Shown here: one piece after another, positions 1-13,099 of the stretch
How positions within the stretch are numbered: position 1 is the stretch's first letter
Layout of the letters: each line of letters starts with the position of its first letter
Assembly: GCA_015039315.1 (NCBI GenBank)
Contig: WIDE01000002.1
Coordinates: forward strand, 507,391 to 571,390
Length of the DNA stretch: 64,000 nucleotides
Origin: Clavulina sp. PMI_390
Lineage: Eukaryota; Basidiomycota; Agaricomycetes; Cantharellales; Hydnaceae
Direction: 5' to 3'
Position numbers and translations under genes: made by a program
Notes under the pieces: model-generated
Seen by the model: the letters and a program-made list of their open reading frames with translations, nothing else
The model's database searches: none
Told to the model about the DNA's origin: nothing

Positions 1-131
1 GAGTATTCAGCAAAAGTACTCAAAAGATGTGTGTGGGTATCATAGATAGGAGTGGAGGGAGACGAGGAAGATGGGTGGGCTGGAAGATAAAGATACTCAG
101 GCCCAACGGGAGCTTTCTGTTTCTTGCCCAT
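1..131 (-). CDS. TatD-like metal-dependent hydrolase, N-terminal fragment
   Basis: This is the first 43 codons of a gene that runs off the left edge of the window. The ATG sits at 129-131 on the minus strand and the frame stays open to base 1. After a short basic, Ser/Pro-rich leader the protein reads PIYDTHTHLLSTF. This matches the first beta strand of TatD/Scn1-type hydrolases, where the HxH in DTHTH binds the catalytic metal. The family are amidohydrolase-fold nucleases or phosphoesterases; the fission yeast relative Scn1 binds Cut9. The ATG lies 279 bp downstream of the stop of the acyltransferase gene on the same strand. The call rests on one motif and its position near the N terminus. 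An intron could begin inside the visible piece. Confidence 0.6.
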   Translation of the reverse strand, partial: MGKKQKAPVGPEYLYLPAHPSSSSPSTPIYDTHTHLLSTFAEY

Positions 132-410
132 TCTAGATCGAGCGGCTGAGTGGTACGGTGATCTATAGCGCGAAAAGGAATCTACTGAGTGCCCAAGAGG
201 TATTCGTACTGAGCGAAGGAGGGGGGTGTTACGCCCATACATACAAGAGTCACTTGTTGTGACAACTTCATGTAATGCAATTACGAGCAGCGAGCGATGA
301 GCGCTTGTCCATGGTCATGACATTCTTGGAGCGGAGTCGGGATCTGCAATCATCAAGTGCATAGAGTAGGGATTATACACAATCTCAGATAAAAATTGCA
401 GAATAAACTA

Positions 411-3380
411 CTAATCCTGCTTCGATCGAGCCTCCTGGATCTCGCTATTAAGGCCCTCTGTCCCCTCCTTGAAGGTCTGCACGGGGCTTAACGCTCCGAT
501 CCGATCCACACTAACCCCATCAGAAAGCGAAGATTTCCTTTGCCTACGGAGATGCGGCCAGGTATCCGTAGACGGAGAAGGTGGCGACGAAGTTTCGTCT
601 GTCTGGGATGGGACTAACGAATATGTCGAACTGAGGGGAGATGCTCCAGGCGACTTGCCATGCGCCATTTTGTGATAGACAGGGGCGAGTTGAGACAGGT
701 TGATCTCAGATCGGCTGCGGGAGCGTGATTTCAGCGTGGTCTCCGAGGGCTCGGCGTCCCGGGGAACGGGTGGCTCGGCAGAAGAACTGAGTCGCAGTTG
801 CTGGAGGTCGGCATATGAAGTATGGTGACTCCTCGGCCCCTTCTTCAATTGTGAGTCCTGTTGATACTTGTGCAGATACCCGATAACAGGCTCATAATCG
901 CCCAGCCCCTCATCTTCGTCGTCGGAAACGTCCGGGGTTCCATAATGAGACGCTGCCCCGCTCGCCGAGCCCGTGGAAGATAGATTCCGCTTTGCGCTAT
1001 GAGACCATCCAAATAGCCGCTCATCTACCCATGTGAGGGGGTGAATAAGCAGATTGCCTTGGGCATCAACAGCACCGACTCCGCTCTTGCGGCGCCACAC
1101 GCCTGGAGTGCCAGATGACGGAGGTACAGATGCCGATGGTACAAGGATGCGGAACTGAAGAATGGGAGAGGCGGTCAATTTTTGCAAAAATGGCTGCGAC
1201 AAACAGATAAAAATACTTGCCTCATCGAAGTCCTCGTAGAGTTTGGGTCCAAAATTGTTGATCAAGTTGTTGACGTCAACGGAGAGCTGCTCACGCATAG
1301 CCTTCAGGCGATTCAGTGATCGTTGCTGGCCTGGTAGCAGAGAGATAATGAGAGGCCGCAGGGATCTGCAAAACCATCAGATGTGAGTAACCACGATAGC
1401 GGCGATGTGGTTCTACTCACTTGAACACGTCAAGCCCAGCTTCGCCGAACTTGAGCGCTGAATACCCAAGGAATGGAAGAGCGGCCGTCGTGATAAAAGG
1501 CGCCCATAGCCGATATTTGTAGGAAAAGTCGTAACGGCCTGCCAGCACACCTGCGATAATAGCGTAGACAATGTAGAGAATAGGGGCGAAGCCTGCAGAT
1601 ACGAGAATCTTCCAAGTGGCCAAGACATCACGCCCTGCTACCTTGACGCTGGACGCAGCGAGTGCCTCTGTTCCCATTCAATAAGGTAGAATTCAGTCAC
1701 CGTCACGGGATACGTCGCGAAAATCGCCCACCTTTGGCCTTCTTGCGAGAATAAAGGGACGCTATAATGAATATTGGGCTATTCAGAATGACGCCTGGGA
1801 GAGCGAAACTCGTCCAGACGGCGAGTAACCCAGCGCGATACAGTAGAAGCCCAAGAGTCTTCCATGTTGCCTGTTTTGCTCGTGGCACCTATCATCACGG
1901 ATGATCAGGAGAGAAAGAACGACGAGAGACTTAATGATTGGCGAGGACTACTCACTTGATGGTCTTTTAAGCCCAAGTCTTTCAAGAATCTATTGTACCT
2001 GATGACGTCGGCTTGGACTTTCTGAACCTCAGGTTCGTCTTTGAAATGCAAATAGCCTTCAATGAAGCGTCTGTTCAACTCCACAACTTGGCCGAGTGTA
2101 AGATGTTGTCCAGGAGTTTTATACAAGCGACGAGCAGCTTGAACAAGCTGAGAAGAAAGTTAGTAGCAGTCGAATGAAGAAAGAACCGCACAACAAACCA
2201 TTAGAGTGTCATAGTCAGGTGTCCGAACAGTAACCGTCTTGAGTCCATCATAGACGATATCAAGGAGCTTTCCGGATGCTTGTCGCTTTTCATCACCGCC
2301 CTTCTTAAAGTGCTCAACGAGGTCATCGGGCACGTCAATGGCAGATCCAAACTCAACGACCGCTCGTGACCGGAAACGATGAGCATGGAAGTATGAAAGA
2401 CCGACGGGTACAATACGGACGCGGAGGCCTGGATTCGCTGCCATAGCTCCAAGGGCCATGATCGCCACACCGGCTTTGAGAGGAAGGAGGTCGGTTCGGT
2501 CATGACTGCCCCCTAATAATTCGCAAATCCATTTCATTAGCTAATAAGATTACAATGCAGAGAAGTATTAGAGAAAAGCCACTCGCCTTCTGGAAAGATT
2601 CCAATGCAGCCATTGTTATTCAGCTGGTCGTATACATAACGATAGATACGTTCTTGGTTGATATATGGGAGCACTTTGAACGTTAACCCCTTTTCGCCGC
2701 TAGCCAGTATTGTCTCGAGCTTCTTGCGGATTTTTGCGGTGCCTTTGCCAGAATCGCTCGAGAATTCGCGCTTGATCCTCAGTTCAGTGTCTGATATAAT
2801 TTCCTCAATATCCGCGGCTACCGAGCCAACGGACTTGGGTAGCGCCATCTTGCTCCGTGGAGGAAACTCTGATTTGAACTTTGTCCCGACACCGATAACA
2901 AGACAGGGATCGTCGGGAGAGAGTCTGACGAATCCTGTCCCAGGTTTGGCCTCGTCTTGAGCACGCACGATGGGAACTGAAGAGGTCAAGTGAGTATCAA
3001 CAAGCACTCAATGAAGATAGTATGAATGTACTCACTGGAGTCCATGAGACCCGCAAAGGTTCCAACAAAGACGCGCTTCATGCTGGCAGCCGCTGTGAGG
3101 AAGGAAATTCGCCTGCCGCTGTTTGAGAATACTTCAGAGGCGAGGAGTATAGGGTCGCAGAACTACCCCAACTACGTCAGACTTCGATTGGGGAGATATG
3201 TCTCACTTGACACACCTGGTTGTGGTGTGGGGCAGCAACGAAGATGATAGGCCCATCTGAGGGAATGTTGTATGTGCCTCTGGGACGAATCTCTCGGAAA
3301 AAGATGTTGATGAGGAAACGGAAGGTGAGGAGCACAGAGTCATAAGGCAGCGTTGACGTCAGGCCAGAATTTGGGAGCAT
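411..3380 (-). CDS. SCT1: Glycerol-3-phosphate / dihydroxyacetone-phosphate acyltransferase (Sct1/Gpt2 family)
   Basis: The enzyme catalyses the first step of glycerolipid synthesis, acylating glycerol-3-phosphate (or DHAP) at the ER membrane. The protein opens with a hydrophobic segment and FFREIRPRGTYNIPSDGPIIF, close to yeast Sct1/Gpt2. The PlsC acyltransferase motifs follow: the H(X)4D box as HHNQ joined across an intron to FCDP, then FPEG at an exon end, then GSHDRTDLLPLKAG at the start of the next exon. The insert between box I and FPEG (exon at about 2600-2990) is typical of this fungal family. Further exons (about 1410-2130) hold helical and membrane-spanning segments. The last exon (411-1298) is a Ser/Pro-rich, probably phosphorylated tail, as in yeast Sct1/Gpt2. 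The start is the ATG at 3378-3380. Which of the two yeast paralogues it equals cannot be decided here. Confidence 0.88.
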
Positions 3381-3647
3381 CCTGTAGAGTATACAACAGC
3401 ACCAGAGATCGGGCTGTTAAACGAGAAGAGACTAAGTGTGGGCCAAGTTGACCCAGCTCTGGGGAGCGCCGCTGCTAAACGTGGCCTGGGAAACAGCAAA
3501 ACCGCCGTCAACACAATATCAACAAGCGGAAATAGCAGAGGCACTTGTGCGTCGCAATTAATACGATGAATTCAGAAAATGATGATAACGTAAGAATAGT
3601 ACAATATGGGTATGAAGGGAAAGAGGGGAGAGTGTAAGAAGATGTGA

Positions 3648-6600
3648 TTAGTCTGCGTAATGCTGAGAGGCGGTTTCGTGTGAATTGCCATTGCTTGTGA
3701 TACCGTTGGAAGTGGAACTCATTGACGCTCGGCGCGAGTCGCCCACGATCGAAGAGCGGCCCTGGTAGTGGAAAAGGTCATGGAGTTTGGAGAGCCTATT
3801 GGCATCTGATCCATCCATCGATAGAACTGTACTCCGTCGTGCTGGCGACATCGAGGACGTGGGGGATCTGGGTGAGCGAGGAGATGCAGGAGTTGAAGTC
3901 CCTGAATTGGCCTCAAGACCTATACGGAAGACCTATGAGCCCCTCTAATCGGTTGAGAGAGTTGAGATATACTTACGAGCCAGTGATTGATCCCTCGAAG
4001 CCTGGAGCTCTGGGTCCTCATTCGCTCGGCTTGCAAGAGCTCTAGCAAGGTACTTCCGGAATTGGGGACCGGTAGAGTCAAGCATCCGGTCAACTTTGCT
4101 CTGCTTTTCAGGATGCTCCTTCAAGAAATGATAGAGTTGAGTGATTCCCTCTTTGTGCATGGATCCAGTTGTTTCACTGGAAATGTGGCCGAGGATGACA
4201 TTCAGTCGTGCATCCACATCCTCCTCTTCAGCTGATTGAGTCCCATTGTCATGTGGGTGGACATCTGTGGAACCAGAGCGTAAGCGCTGGGATTGAATAT
4301 CCGAGGGAGGACGCCCGATAGAGGAGACGATCGAGGGAGATCTTTGGGAGGGGGGAGGTGATGTAGGGGTAGTAGTGGGTGTTTCCTCCTCCATGTTTGC
4401 AGAGGCAGAGTAACTAGCCATGGACGCGGGGCGCGGAGCTTGGGCTGGAACATTGTTGAGGGTGCGGTACACGTACGGATAGACAATGGTAGCCGATGGG
4501 TCCTCGAACGCCTTTGACAGATAATCATAGACATCATCTCCAAATGCACCTGGATATTCATGTTAATATCGCTCGAAAACAAGTCCCAGGCACCTGAACT
4601 TACCAACAACATGCTGAATGATGACTTTAATAGTTCGCAGAGGCATATCTCCACAAGGCACTTTCGCCTGAGCACGAGCTCGCCATTCGTTCGGAGGAAT
4701 GCTTTGCAGGAACCGCTCGAGTGCAGGGAATAGCTCTACAGGATCTAACGATTCATCTCGCAAATTTGCGGGGATGGCTCGAGCGAGCTTCCACAAGCAC
4801 TTGAGGACGAGTTCAGCCAGTCGCGCTTCGCGCGAATTTCCTGCAGTTCTTTTGGTCGCGAATGGCTTCGTAATCTGGTTCAACAGATCAAGGAGAGCTC
4901 TGGAAGCGAGGGCAATCAGAAAACAGAGCTATATGTGTAGAGAGAAGAAGACAAACCGGAAAACATTGATGCGCCGAGCAGTGTCAAACAATTTCAGAAT
5001 GATCATGTTGATGAATTTAGACAAGTCCTTGATTTTTGGGTCAGCGCTGTCATCACTTTGGAGCAACCGGGCTGTGAGCTCCTCGAAAAGGGAGGTCAGA
5101 ATCTCCACGGGAAGACTCTCGGCGAGAACGGGATGTTCGCAGAAAGTGTTGAGAGTTTGGATGAGATGCTTTGCAAGGCGATAATTGTCAGCATCAGATA
5201 CGTTGCGCTCCCAAACGTGGGACATCTGCAGCACGATCGTCTCTATCAAGCCATCAGTATGGTTCGATAAATTCTGAAACTCAAAGGACGATGATTCTGC
5301 TTCTGGTGGGATGTCGAGCGTCTTCTGTAGCTTCTTGAGGGCATCTACACTGCGTGAAGGATCGCCTGAAAGAATACTCGAGATGATGATGGAGATTTCA
5401 TCTTGCTCCATTGAATTATCCAATAGATCATCGTAGGGCCTGTCGATATTGGTGGACGATTGGGGATGTATAGGAGGGGAGTTGGAGCGAGGTGCACGAA
5501 TTTCTTCCTCGAGGTCGACCAAAGCCGGGGCTGGGACTGGTGCTTGTCGACTTTTGGGTAGCGCGAGCCGTGATTGCATGGGCCTCAACCGAGAAGCGGG
5601 AGTGCTGGGTACTTGGCTGCCGCGTGGAGGAGAGGGAGGAGGTTGGTTGACTGCAGCCAGTGATGACATAGGAGGGGTGGATGGACGGACACCTCTACCT
5701 ATAGATGTGGGCGAGGCTAGACCATTTAAAGGACCTCGACGGATTGATCCCGCTGGCGAGGCAGGGCGTGGCAATGCGGAGGTTAGGCGTGAGACAGGGT
5801 TGGGGGAGGGGGCCTCGAATGAGCTTGCCGTCCTGGATGGACCAGGCATTCGTCGAAGCCGCTCTTCCACTTGGGTCTGGAGCTTTGGATCCAGTTTACC
5901 CATAAATGACCACACTTTCTCTCCCTCAAGAACGTACGCCTCTCTAATAGTACCGAAACATGAGAAGAGGATGATGTAGCAGTTTGGGTTACTCACCCAA
6001 TCACAGATAGAGCAGATTTCCTCGCAGCAGGATCTTTATCACCGACCATGGCCGCAATGATAGGGAAGGCTTTCGGAGGATCACATGCTGCCATACCTTT
6101 CTTCTTGATCAACAATGCCATCTCATCAAGAGCCCCTTGTCGCGTCTTGTTGACTTTGGAGAGGAGGCCTTGCTCCATAAGGAGGGTGAACAGCCGACTG
6201 AATGAAAATGCCTTTGGGAGATCTTGAATCATACTCTGCACCTTGGCGCGAACAGGCTCTCGAGCATCCCCGAGCTAAGTCCCCAAAGTTAGTCTCAATC
6301 GAGCGCGAGAGTCGATTTGAGGACAAGTCTCACCTTGTGAATAATGGTAGGCACGAAGCATAAAGCCTCAGCATCCGTCATGACATGCGAACTTGCGATT
6401 AGGAATTGGATAGTATTCTCAACCAAGTCCAAGCATTTGTTCACAAGATTCGGTTGAGGCTCGTGAACTTTCATGGAAACATACTTCATTGGAAGATCAA
6501 GGTTGGCGATGAGAATATCACGAAGATCCTCGGGACCAAAGGGCCCGGAGCCTTCACCTCTAGATGCTGCAGCGAAGGTTTCAGCGACGACAGTTAGCCC

Positions 6601-9600
6601 TGAAATATGGTCATTTACGGCGTTGTGATCGTTGCTGAAGAGCATTTGGAGCACATCACGAGTGACATGGCCCTCCATCTGAACTTGCAACAAGTCAAGC
6701 AGATCTTTTCGGGCAGGTCCCGTCTCAACGATCCACTTGTTAGAGTCCTTGATAAGCCGAGCACGTTTTGCATCTTCGGTCATTGAGCCCAAGAAAGGGC
6801 ATCCAGAGGCACTGGATTCGGCGAGGGGAGGGATAGCAGCAATTTTTGATGCGCCAGGAAGTGGCCGTTTCAAGGTCTGTAGTCTTGTGCGGGCTGGAGT
6901 CGCTTGAACAGATGGGGCGGGACTCTCTGCGCGGGAGGCAGGACGGGAGGTGGCTGGAGCGATCGGTCTCCTAGCAAGCATGCCTACTTTACGAGGAGCT
7001 GCTGCGGTGGCTGGCTCTGAAGCCTCTGAGGGAGTGGATGAGGGTGGAGCAATAGGCTCTGGCGCCGCAGGAGCGCTTCGCGCTTTGGGAGGCGCTGAGG
7101 GAGCAGCGGCTGCTGGTGCAGGGGCCAATGCATCGGCCAGACCCTTTGCTGATTGTAACTGAGCAATAACGCCAGAGCGTGATGCAGGTTTCAGTGCGCT
7201 GGCTCCATCAACGACCTTGTCAAAGCCGACGGAAGCGATGACAGTGGGGACAATGGCGAGAGCTCCTTTCCGAACTTCCCCGCTCTTGTCGTCCAGACAT
7301 AATATCAAAGGGGCGACCCATGCAGAAAGCTCCGTAGTCGAAGGTATGGTGTTTGTCTGGTTCCAAGATTCAAGCCAGCCTAGAATTGCGCCACGAGATA
7401 TTGGGTTTGCTAGCGTCAACCCAGCGGCGATGGGTACAACCATAGCATCAACACCTTCACAGGCAGTGGCCACTGCCGTAAGAGTTGCCGCACACGCTGC
7501 ACGCACTGGAGCAGCTCTATCTGTCATAGCTTGCATGATCGGTGGGATCAGTATTCGGCACTGCTTCTCAAAAGGTTTGTTCATCCCAGTCGCAATCTTT
7601 GCTACGATGTCAAGCGCCGCTGCTTGAACAGCTTTGTTTGAATCAACAAGTCTGGGTTTGAGCATCGACGCAATGTTGACTACAGACATTGAAGTTAGTT
7701 TCGGAGAGGAATGGACATCCAGCGGACTCACCAAGGTTGGGCTTTAAGCGCTTATTAGCACTCAGCCCAAGAAGAGTTTGTAGAGTCTCTAATGCCTCTT
7801 TCCTTGTCTTAAACGATGCATCATTGGCCTCCTCGATAATTTTGGTCTTCTCGACAATCTTCTCCAAATCCTGTCGGGGAAAGAGATCATCCATAGGGTC
7901 GGCTCCACCTTTTGATTTGCTGCCTCCACTTGCTGCGACAGCTTGAACGTCAGCAGACACACGAGTAGGAGTTGGAGCCTCCTGTCCGTCGGCTTTGGCA
8001 AACTCGGCATCAATAGTGGCGAGGAGTTGTGAGCTTAGCCCTTCATTAAGAAGGTCCCTTATGGCTACAAAATGATATTTTAGCATGACAGGTTACGATG
8101 CAGCTGACAACACTTACCTGGACCAGCGAACAGACGGAGAGTAACCAGCGTGGCGGTCGCACTACTCTTTACGGTGGGGTTCGAGTGACCAAGAGCCTGC
8201 TTAAGGAACTCAATCACCGACTTGAGACTGAGTCCTGCGATACCGAATTCTTTTAGGGCGTTATTGACAAAGGCGACACCTTCCGCATAGTTTTTGGGAG
8301 CCTTTTGTTTTGAGATAGGTTCGAAGCCTAGAATGGTAGATGTCAGAAGGATGCAAGAGGAGTGAACCGGGTGTGCTTACAATGTTCAAAGATAAACGCA
8401 AGCGATGTCTTCTCTGCGAAGACAAGCAGCGTATCGGTTGCTGGCTTCTTGAGTTTGATGTCACCCAGTTTGTCGGTGAGATGAGGCGCAGAAAGAACGA
8501 TGCACGACTTGCTAAAGGAAGGTGAACGCTCTGCAATGCTCGCCATGATACCGTATACTTTTGCGGAGACCTATTGAAGGTATGTTTCAGCTATTGAACC
8601 AAACCATGACGCCCGAAGAATACGAGCCTGAAAGTTTTTCTCGTTCCAACCTGGCTTTTTACCCAAAAAGCGAAAGATGAGCTCAGCTTCTACAGTATCT
8701 ATAGCATCATCCAGCCATTGGGGAAAGGACTCTTCCAATGTTGCGAGGCGAACTTTCCACGCGCTGTCACCAAGCTCTGCGGCAAAATTCTGAGGGATGA
8801 GTTCTGCGATGCGCCCCTCTGCATCTTCTGGGGTAAATTTGTACTTGAATGCGGTTGAGGCCGTAGCAGCTGGAGCACTAGCATTAGATGTTTTGGTGAC
8901 TTTCGCCATAGCTGCGGCTGCAGCAGGCGGGAGCTTCTTCGGTGCAGCGGCACTGGGAGGAGGCTTCGGTGCACTGGATGGACCCGCTGCCGGAGCGGCA
9001 TCGGTGGAGTCCGAGGGAGCAGCTTTTTTGGCCTATGAGAAGACATTACCATAAGCTAAATGCAACCAATCCTAGAAGTGTGCTTACCAAAAATCGAGCC
9101 GGAGGTTTGGCTTTTGGTGGTTTTACTTCTTCGAATAGATCATCTTTAGGTGGAGGTGTTGGGGGAATGGAGTCAGCTGAGGGAGATGGAACGGGTGGAG
9201 CCGAGGCCTTGACGGGTGCTTTCTAATGGGATGCATGGCCGTTTCAGAGATATATGCGATTGTGGGTGATTGATGGGCTAACCTTGGATGGAGGCGCGGC
9301 GGGCTTTGGGGCTGCCGGAACAGGGGCAGCTGCGCCGGCTTTACATTTGACGGTAGCCTTTTCGAATGCTTCCTTTACTTTGCCCTTCTTGATGTCATCG
9401 ACCGGATCAAGGAAAGGGTTCATTGCACGCTCTCCAAATATTTTCATCAACAGAGCCAGCCCCTCCTGAGCGCCACTCCGTATAGATTCGGCACTGTCAT
9501 TCATCAGCTCCACTAGAGAATCAGCGAACGCTTTGAGACCACTTTTCTCAGGAGGTATACGGGTTGTCGATAGGCAACGGTTCAAGAATTTGACAGTTCC

Positions 9601-11240
9601 CTCTCGAACTTGAGGGTTCTTGTGCTTCAAGTAGGTGATGAATTCCTCGGTGAGATCGGGGAATGGAATCTATGATGCTGTGAGAAACTAGAGATGCGCA
9701 TAGGAGCGAAAGGAGACATACCGTTCCAAATACTCCATCTAATCCCTCGCCAAGGGCATCCACCACAGACTGTTTTCGCTCCTTTAGTCGATCAAGCATC
9801 GGCGGAATGGTAGTGGTCTTGAACCTCGCAAACGAGGGACCGACTCCTTTGGCTAGTAGTCCAATAATAGATGCAGCGGTCATGACGACGTTGATGTTGG
9901 TATCAGGCATTCGCCCTGCAAGTGCTTTTACGAGATCGCCTAGCCCATCAGCATCTACAATTTTGGGAGTAGCTTTCACAACTTCCAGGACAGAATCGAG
10001 GGTTTCTTTCCTATCTTTCCACTTTGATGACGAAATTTGGGTGAAGAAATCTGGAGGAATTTTAGGGACAATATCCACGGCTTCCACAGGCATGGAGATG
10101 TCAAAGGTCTCAGGCTCTGTTCATGGGAGAAAAAAAATTATCCGGCTCTGCTTATGCATAAATTTGGCGAGAATGATTTGCTCTGACCTTCAGATGGATT
10201 CTCATCAACCGCGGCAGATTCGAGAGCGGCAGCGGCAGCCTCGCGTTCTCTCTGTTGGACCCTAGTGAAGCGTTGAGGTTGACCAGTACCATGACCAGAT
10301 CCAGCCTTGTCCGCTGCCTCACAAGCTTCTGTCAATTCTTTGACTTGGACGGGCTTGAGCTCAGTCAGCTGAGCTAGGAGGGGCGCTCCCACCCAACGAT
10401 ACATGGTGAGCACAATACCAGTACCCTTATTAATGCACAATAGATATGAGACATATAATAATCAAGCGGAGAGAAGATGGAGACAGACCTCTGCGCGAAC
10501 ATTCTTGTCACTGTGCCCGAAGATCTTTGGTAGAATGGCGACGATCGACTTCGCGTTGAAGAGTTTCAGACCAAACGCACTATCTGAGGATGAGATAACA
10601 GCCTGGGATACGCGGGGACGAAGACATACGTGATTGCTTCTTTGATAGCCGCTGCGGTGGCCGCAACCGTTTTGGGTTGCTTGGCGGCGAGTCCAGGAAG
10701 CACATCCTCCTACATTCGGACGCGTCAGAACAATAAACGCGGGCCAATATACGCCATACACGTACAATGACACCTTCAGATGAATTCTCCACTTCTATGT
10801 AGTCCAAAACGAGGCTGATCGCTTTCTGTTTTGTTCCAACGCGTGCGCTCCCTAAACATTTCTCGACGAGGGCGGGAACTACAGAATGACGTGTTCTTCA
10901 GGAGAAGAACAGCACAATAGTTAGCTTTTGTAGAGGCGCCAGCGTCGCAAGTAGTATTGCACCTAGCGGCAGGCTCGCCCCCAAACTTCACAAAGTTGAT
11001 CACGGCATCAAGTGCCTTCTCCTGAGCGACAGCGCTAGAATCAAGAACCATTTTCTTCAAGACCTCGGGGTCATAAAGATATGGCTGAAATATAGGGTCG
11101 GATTCATCGCCAGTTGCGGCGAATCCTTTGATAAGAAATTCGTAGCCGTTGACGCGAGCTTTCCAGTTCTTGTGGGCAAGACGGTCGGCGATCGAGAGAC
11201 CCGAGAAGTCTTCCTCGGGAGCGGCAGCATACTCATCCAT
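3648..11240 (-). CDS. STU2: XMAP215/Dis1/Stu2-family microtubule polymerase with about five TOG domains
   Basis: This is a very large multi-exon gene. The product binds tubulin through TOG domains and promotes microtubule growth at plus ends, spindle poles and kinetochores. The N terminus, MDEYAAAPEEDFSGLSIADR followed by HKNWKARVNGYE, is the standard TOG1 start. Further TOG-like HEAT units begin near 10050 (SSKWKDRKETLDSVLEVV), 8800 (GDSAWKVRLATLEES), 7800 (ASFKTRKEALETLQTLLGL) and 6750 (RLIKDSNKWIVETG, running on past 6250 to about 5990). Linkers rich in Ala, Pro and Lys (about 8880-9220 and 6900-7160) resemble the basic linkers that bind the microtubule lattice. The tail (3648-4880) is Ser/Pro-rich and less conserved. 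Yeast Stu2 and fission yeast Alp14/Dis1 have two TOG domains, while animal, plant and amoeba members have five. The start ATG is at 11238-11240. Domain identity is secure, but exact exon ends and TOG count are read by eye. Confidence 0.9.
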
Positions 11241-13099
11241 GGCCTGCCCTCAGAGGTAGAAGCCGGAAGGAAAGGTTGTGGTTCGTTCGAGTCGTACCCT
11301 GTCCGGGTTGAGATCGCGTGTTTAGTCCACCGCAGATGACAACAAAAGTAAACTCCCATCAATAGACATCTATATCCTTGTGCGTCATCATTCTGAAGGA
11401 AGACCAGATCCAGCTTTACTAGAATACCCCGCTACAAAATAATAATAAAAACCCGAGATATTGCCGTTCCCGATCATACAACTGACTTTATTCAAGTGCG
11501 GACCTATCGTGTCTCTTCGTGTCCGTCTTCTTGAGGCGAGACTTCAAGGCTGCCTCATGTAGGGGAGTAAGTGTCCGCCATAAACCAAGGTTATCATGTT
11601 ATGGTCACATTTTAGTAGCTTTCTATCGTTCCACCTTATCAGCGCTGTGATCAAACGCACCTGCACTGGGGACAGGGAAGTTGCACCTCCACTTTCCCTT
11701 CTCTCACAGGTGGGATCATAGCGCATCTCGGAAGTTATGAGGGTTCATACTATCTCTCTATCGCACTATCTTAATAGTGCTCTGCCTAGCCTCGATAAGC
11801 ATATATTGGAAGCTTGGAAGTGCGTCCTCTGCTTGAAGAATCTCACGTGAATGCTATGGGCGAAAAGCAACCCTTTGCTCTAGTTAATGAGCCCGCTGCC
11901 CTTGGTCGATAAGACGTAATCGAAGTCTAGGCACGAGTTTGGATATTTTGAGCGACCTTCCCCCACGGATAAGCTAGCGTCGAGTCATCTCAACGTCACC
12001 CATGCAACTCGCTTGTCCTTATCTATCAACTTCTCAAGCAATCATGCATGTTCCTTGTTACTCACGGAGAAGTGAGCGACCCTTCCGATAAGTGATTGGC
12101 GAAGATCGCCGGGCATTTAGGGTGGAAATCCTTCTTCGATTGACTCCTGGGCCTTGGGTTGGGTTGAGGGTGCCATGGTGTGCACAGCACGCGAGGTTGT
12201 GGGCAAACGTGCGATATAACCTTACATGCTAGTAATTACGCCCTCCTTGCCCGATAGACAGCTGTCCTCTAGTTGGCTCTCCCTCTTTCGATGACGAATT
12301 TTGCTATGACACCATCAATGCAAGCAAATGGCGAGACTCTGGGGCTTGGCTTTGGGGCGAATCCTCCGACTGCCCGCCCCCCGGTGTTCAACGGCATACA
12401 CCTCAGTCCCAAAACCCGGGTCTGTGCCTTCCATCTATCGTGTGCTTGGAGTAGCTCCATGTCCTTGACTGTCCGAGCCTCCTCAGTGCCATCGATTCCT
12501 GGCAACTAACCATGATCGATCCGAGGTACGGCGCGAACTCCGGCCAAGCTTTCGGAGCCCTGCTGGAAGCACTTATCTTGACCAGGGTTCTACCGCTCCC
12601 AACGCGATCGGGTACTAGCAGCAGCAAGATAGAAGCGATGCCCTTTTCTGCACAAGAGCGGGACGATCGATTGTGGAAGAAGTGAAGCGAGCTAGGCAGC
12701 TTGTACTTTACTTGGGAGCACATTGTGCATACAATATACCTCTCACTAATCACCATCATCGGCGGATAGCCGTCCCATTCATTGGGGCACGAGAGAGGCA
12801 ATAGTGATATTGGAGTGGAACTGAATAAGGCATTATAGAGTACATTAACCATACATGCACGATGAAGGATGAAAGAAAAATATTGCAGAGAGTCCGCAGG
12901 CCCAATTGCGACTAGGAGGATGTACCGTGGATTAGGATTCCGGTATGATAGTGCAGACAGGGTTTAAATGGGGTATTAAGATGCTAGCAAAATATGTGCA
13001 AGAACGAAAGCGTGATGTGTCAAAAATAATATGGGGGCTGACTGATGGGTGGTGTTGAAAAGCATGTAGGTGGGTGGGTGGCGGCCTGCAGCAGCAGGT
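11241..13099. other. Gene-poor intergenic stretch (1.9 kb)
   Basis: This stretch lies between the start of the XMAP215 gene and the 3' end of the small Cys-rich gene, so it holds the XMAP215 promoter. The longest ORF with an ATG is 149 codons on the minus strand (12403-12852). It has no recognisable motif, no obvious introns, and is overlapped by ORFs on the opposite strand at 12273-12509, so I do not call it a gene. I see no tRNA, repeat or transposon end here. Confidence 0.5.

Noticed and set aside
5449..5979. 176-codon plus-strand ORF opposite the XMAP215 gene
   Set aside because: It is the antisense of a coding exon with low stop density; the minus-strand frame carries the real Pro/Ser-rich linker between conserved blocks, and the plus frame has only low-complexity Gly/Arg.
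7217..7627. 136-codon plus-strand ORF
   Set aside because: It is antisense to a TOG domain exon of the XMAP215 gene and has no motif.
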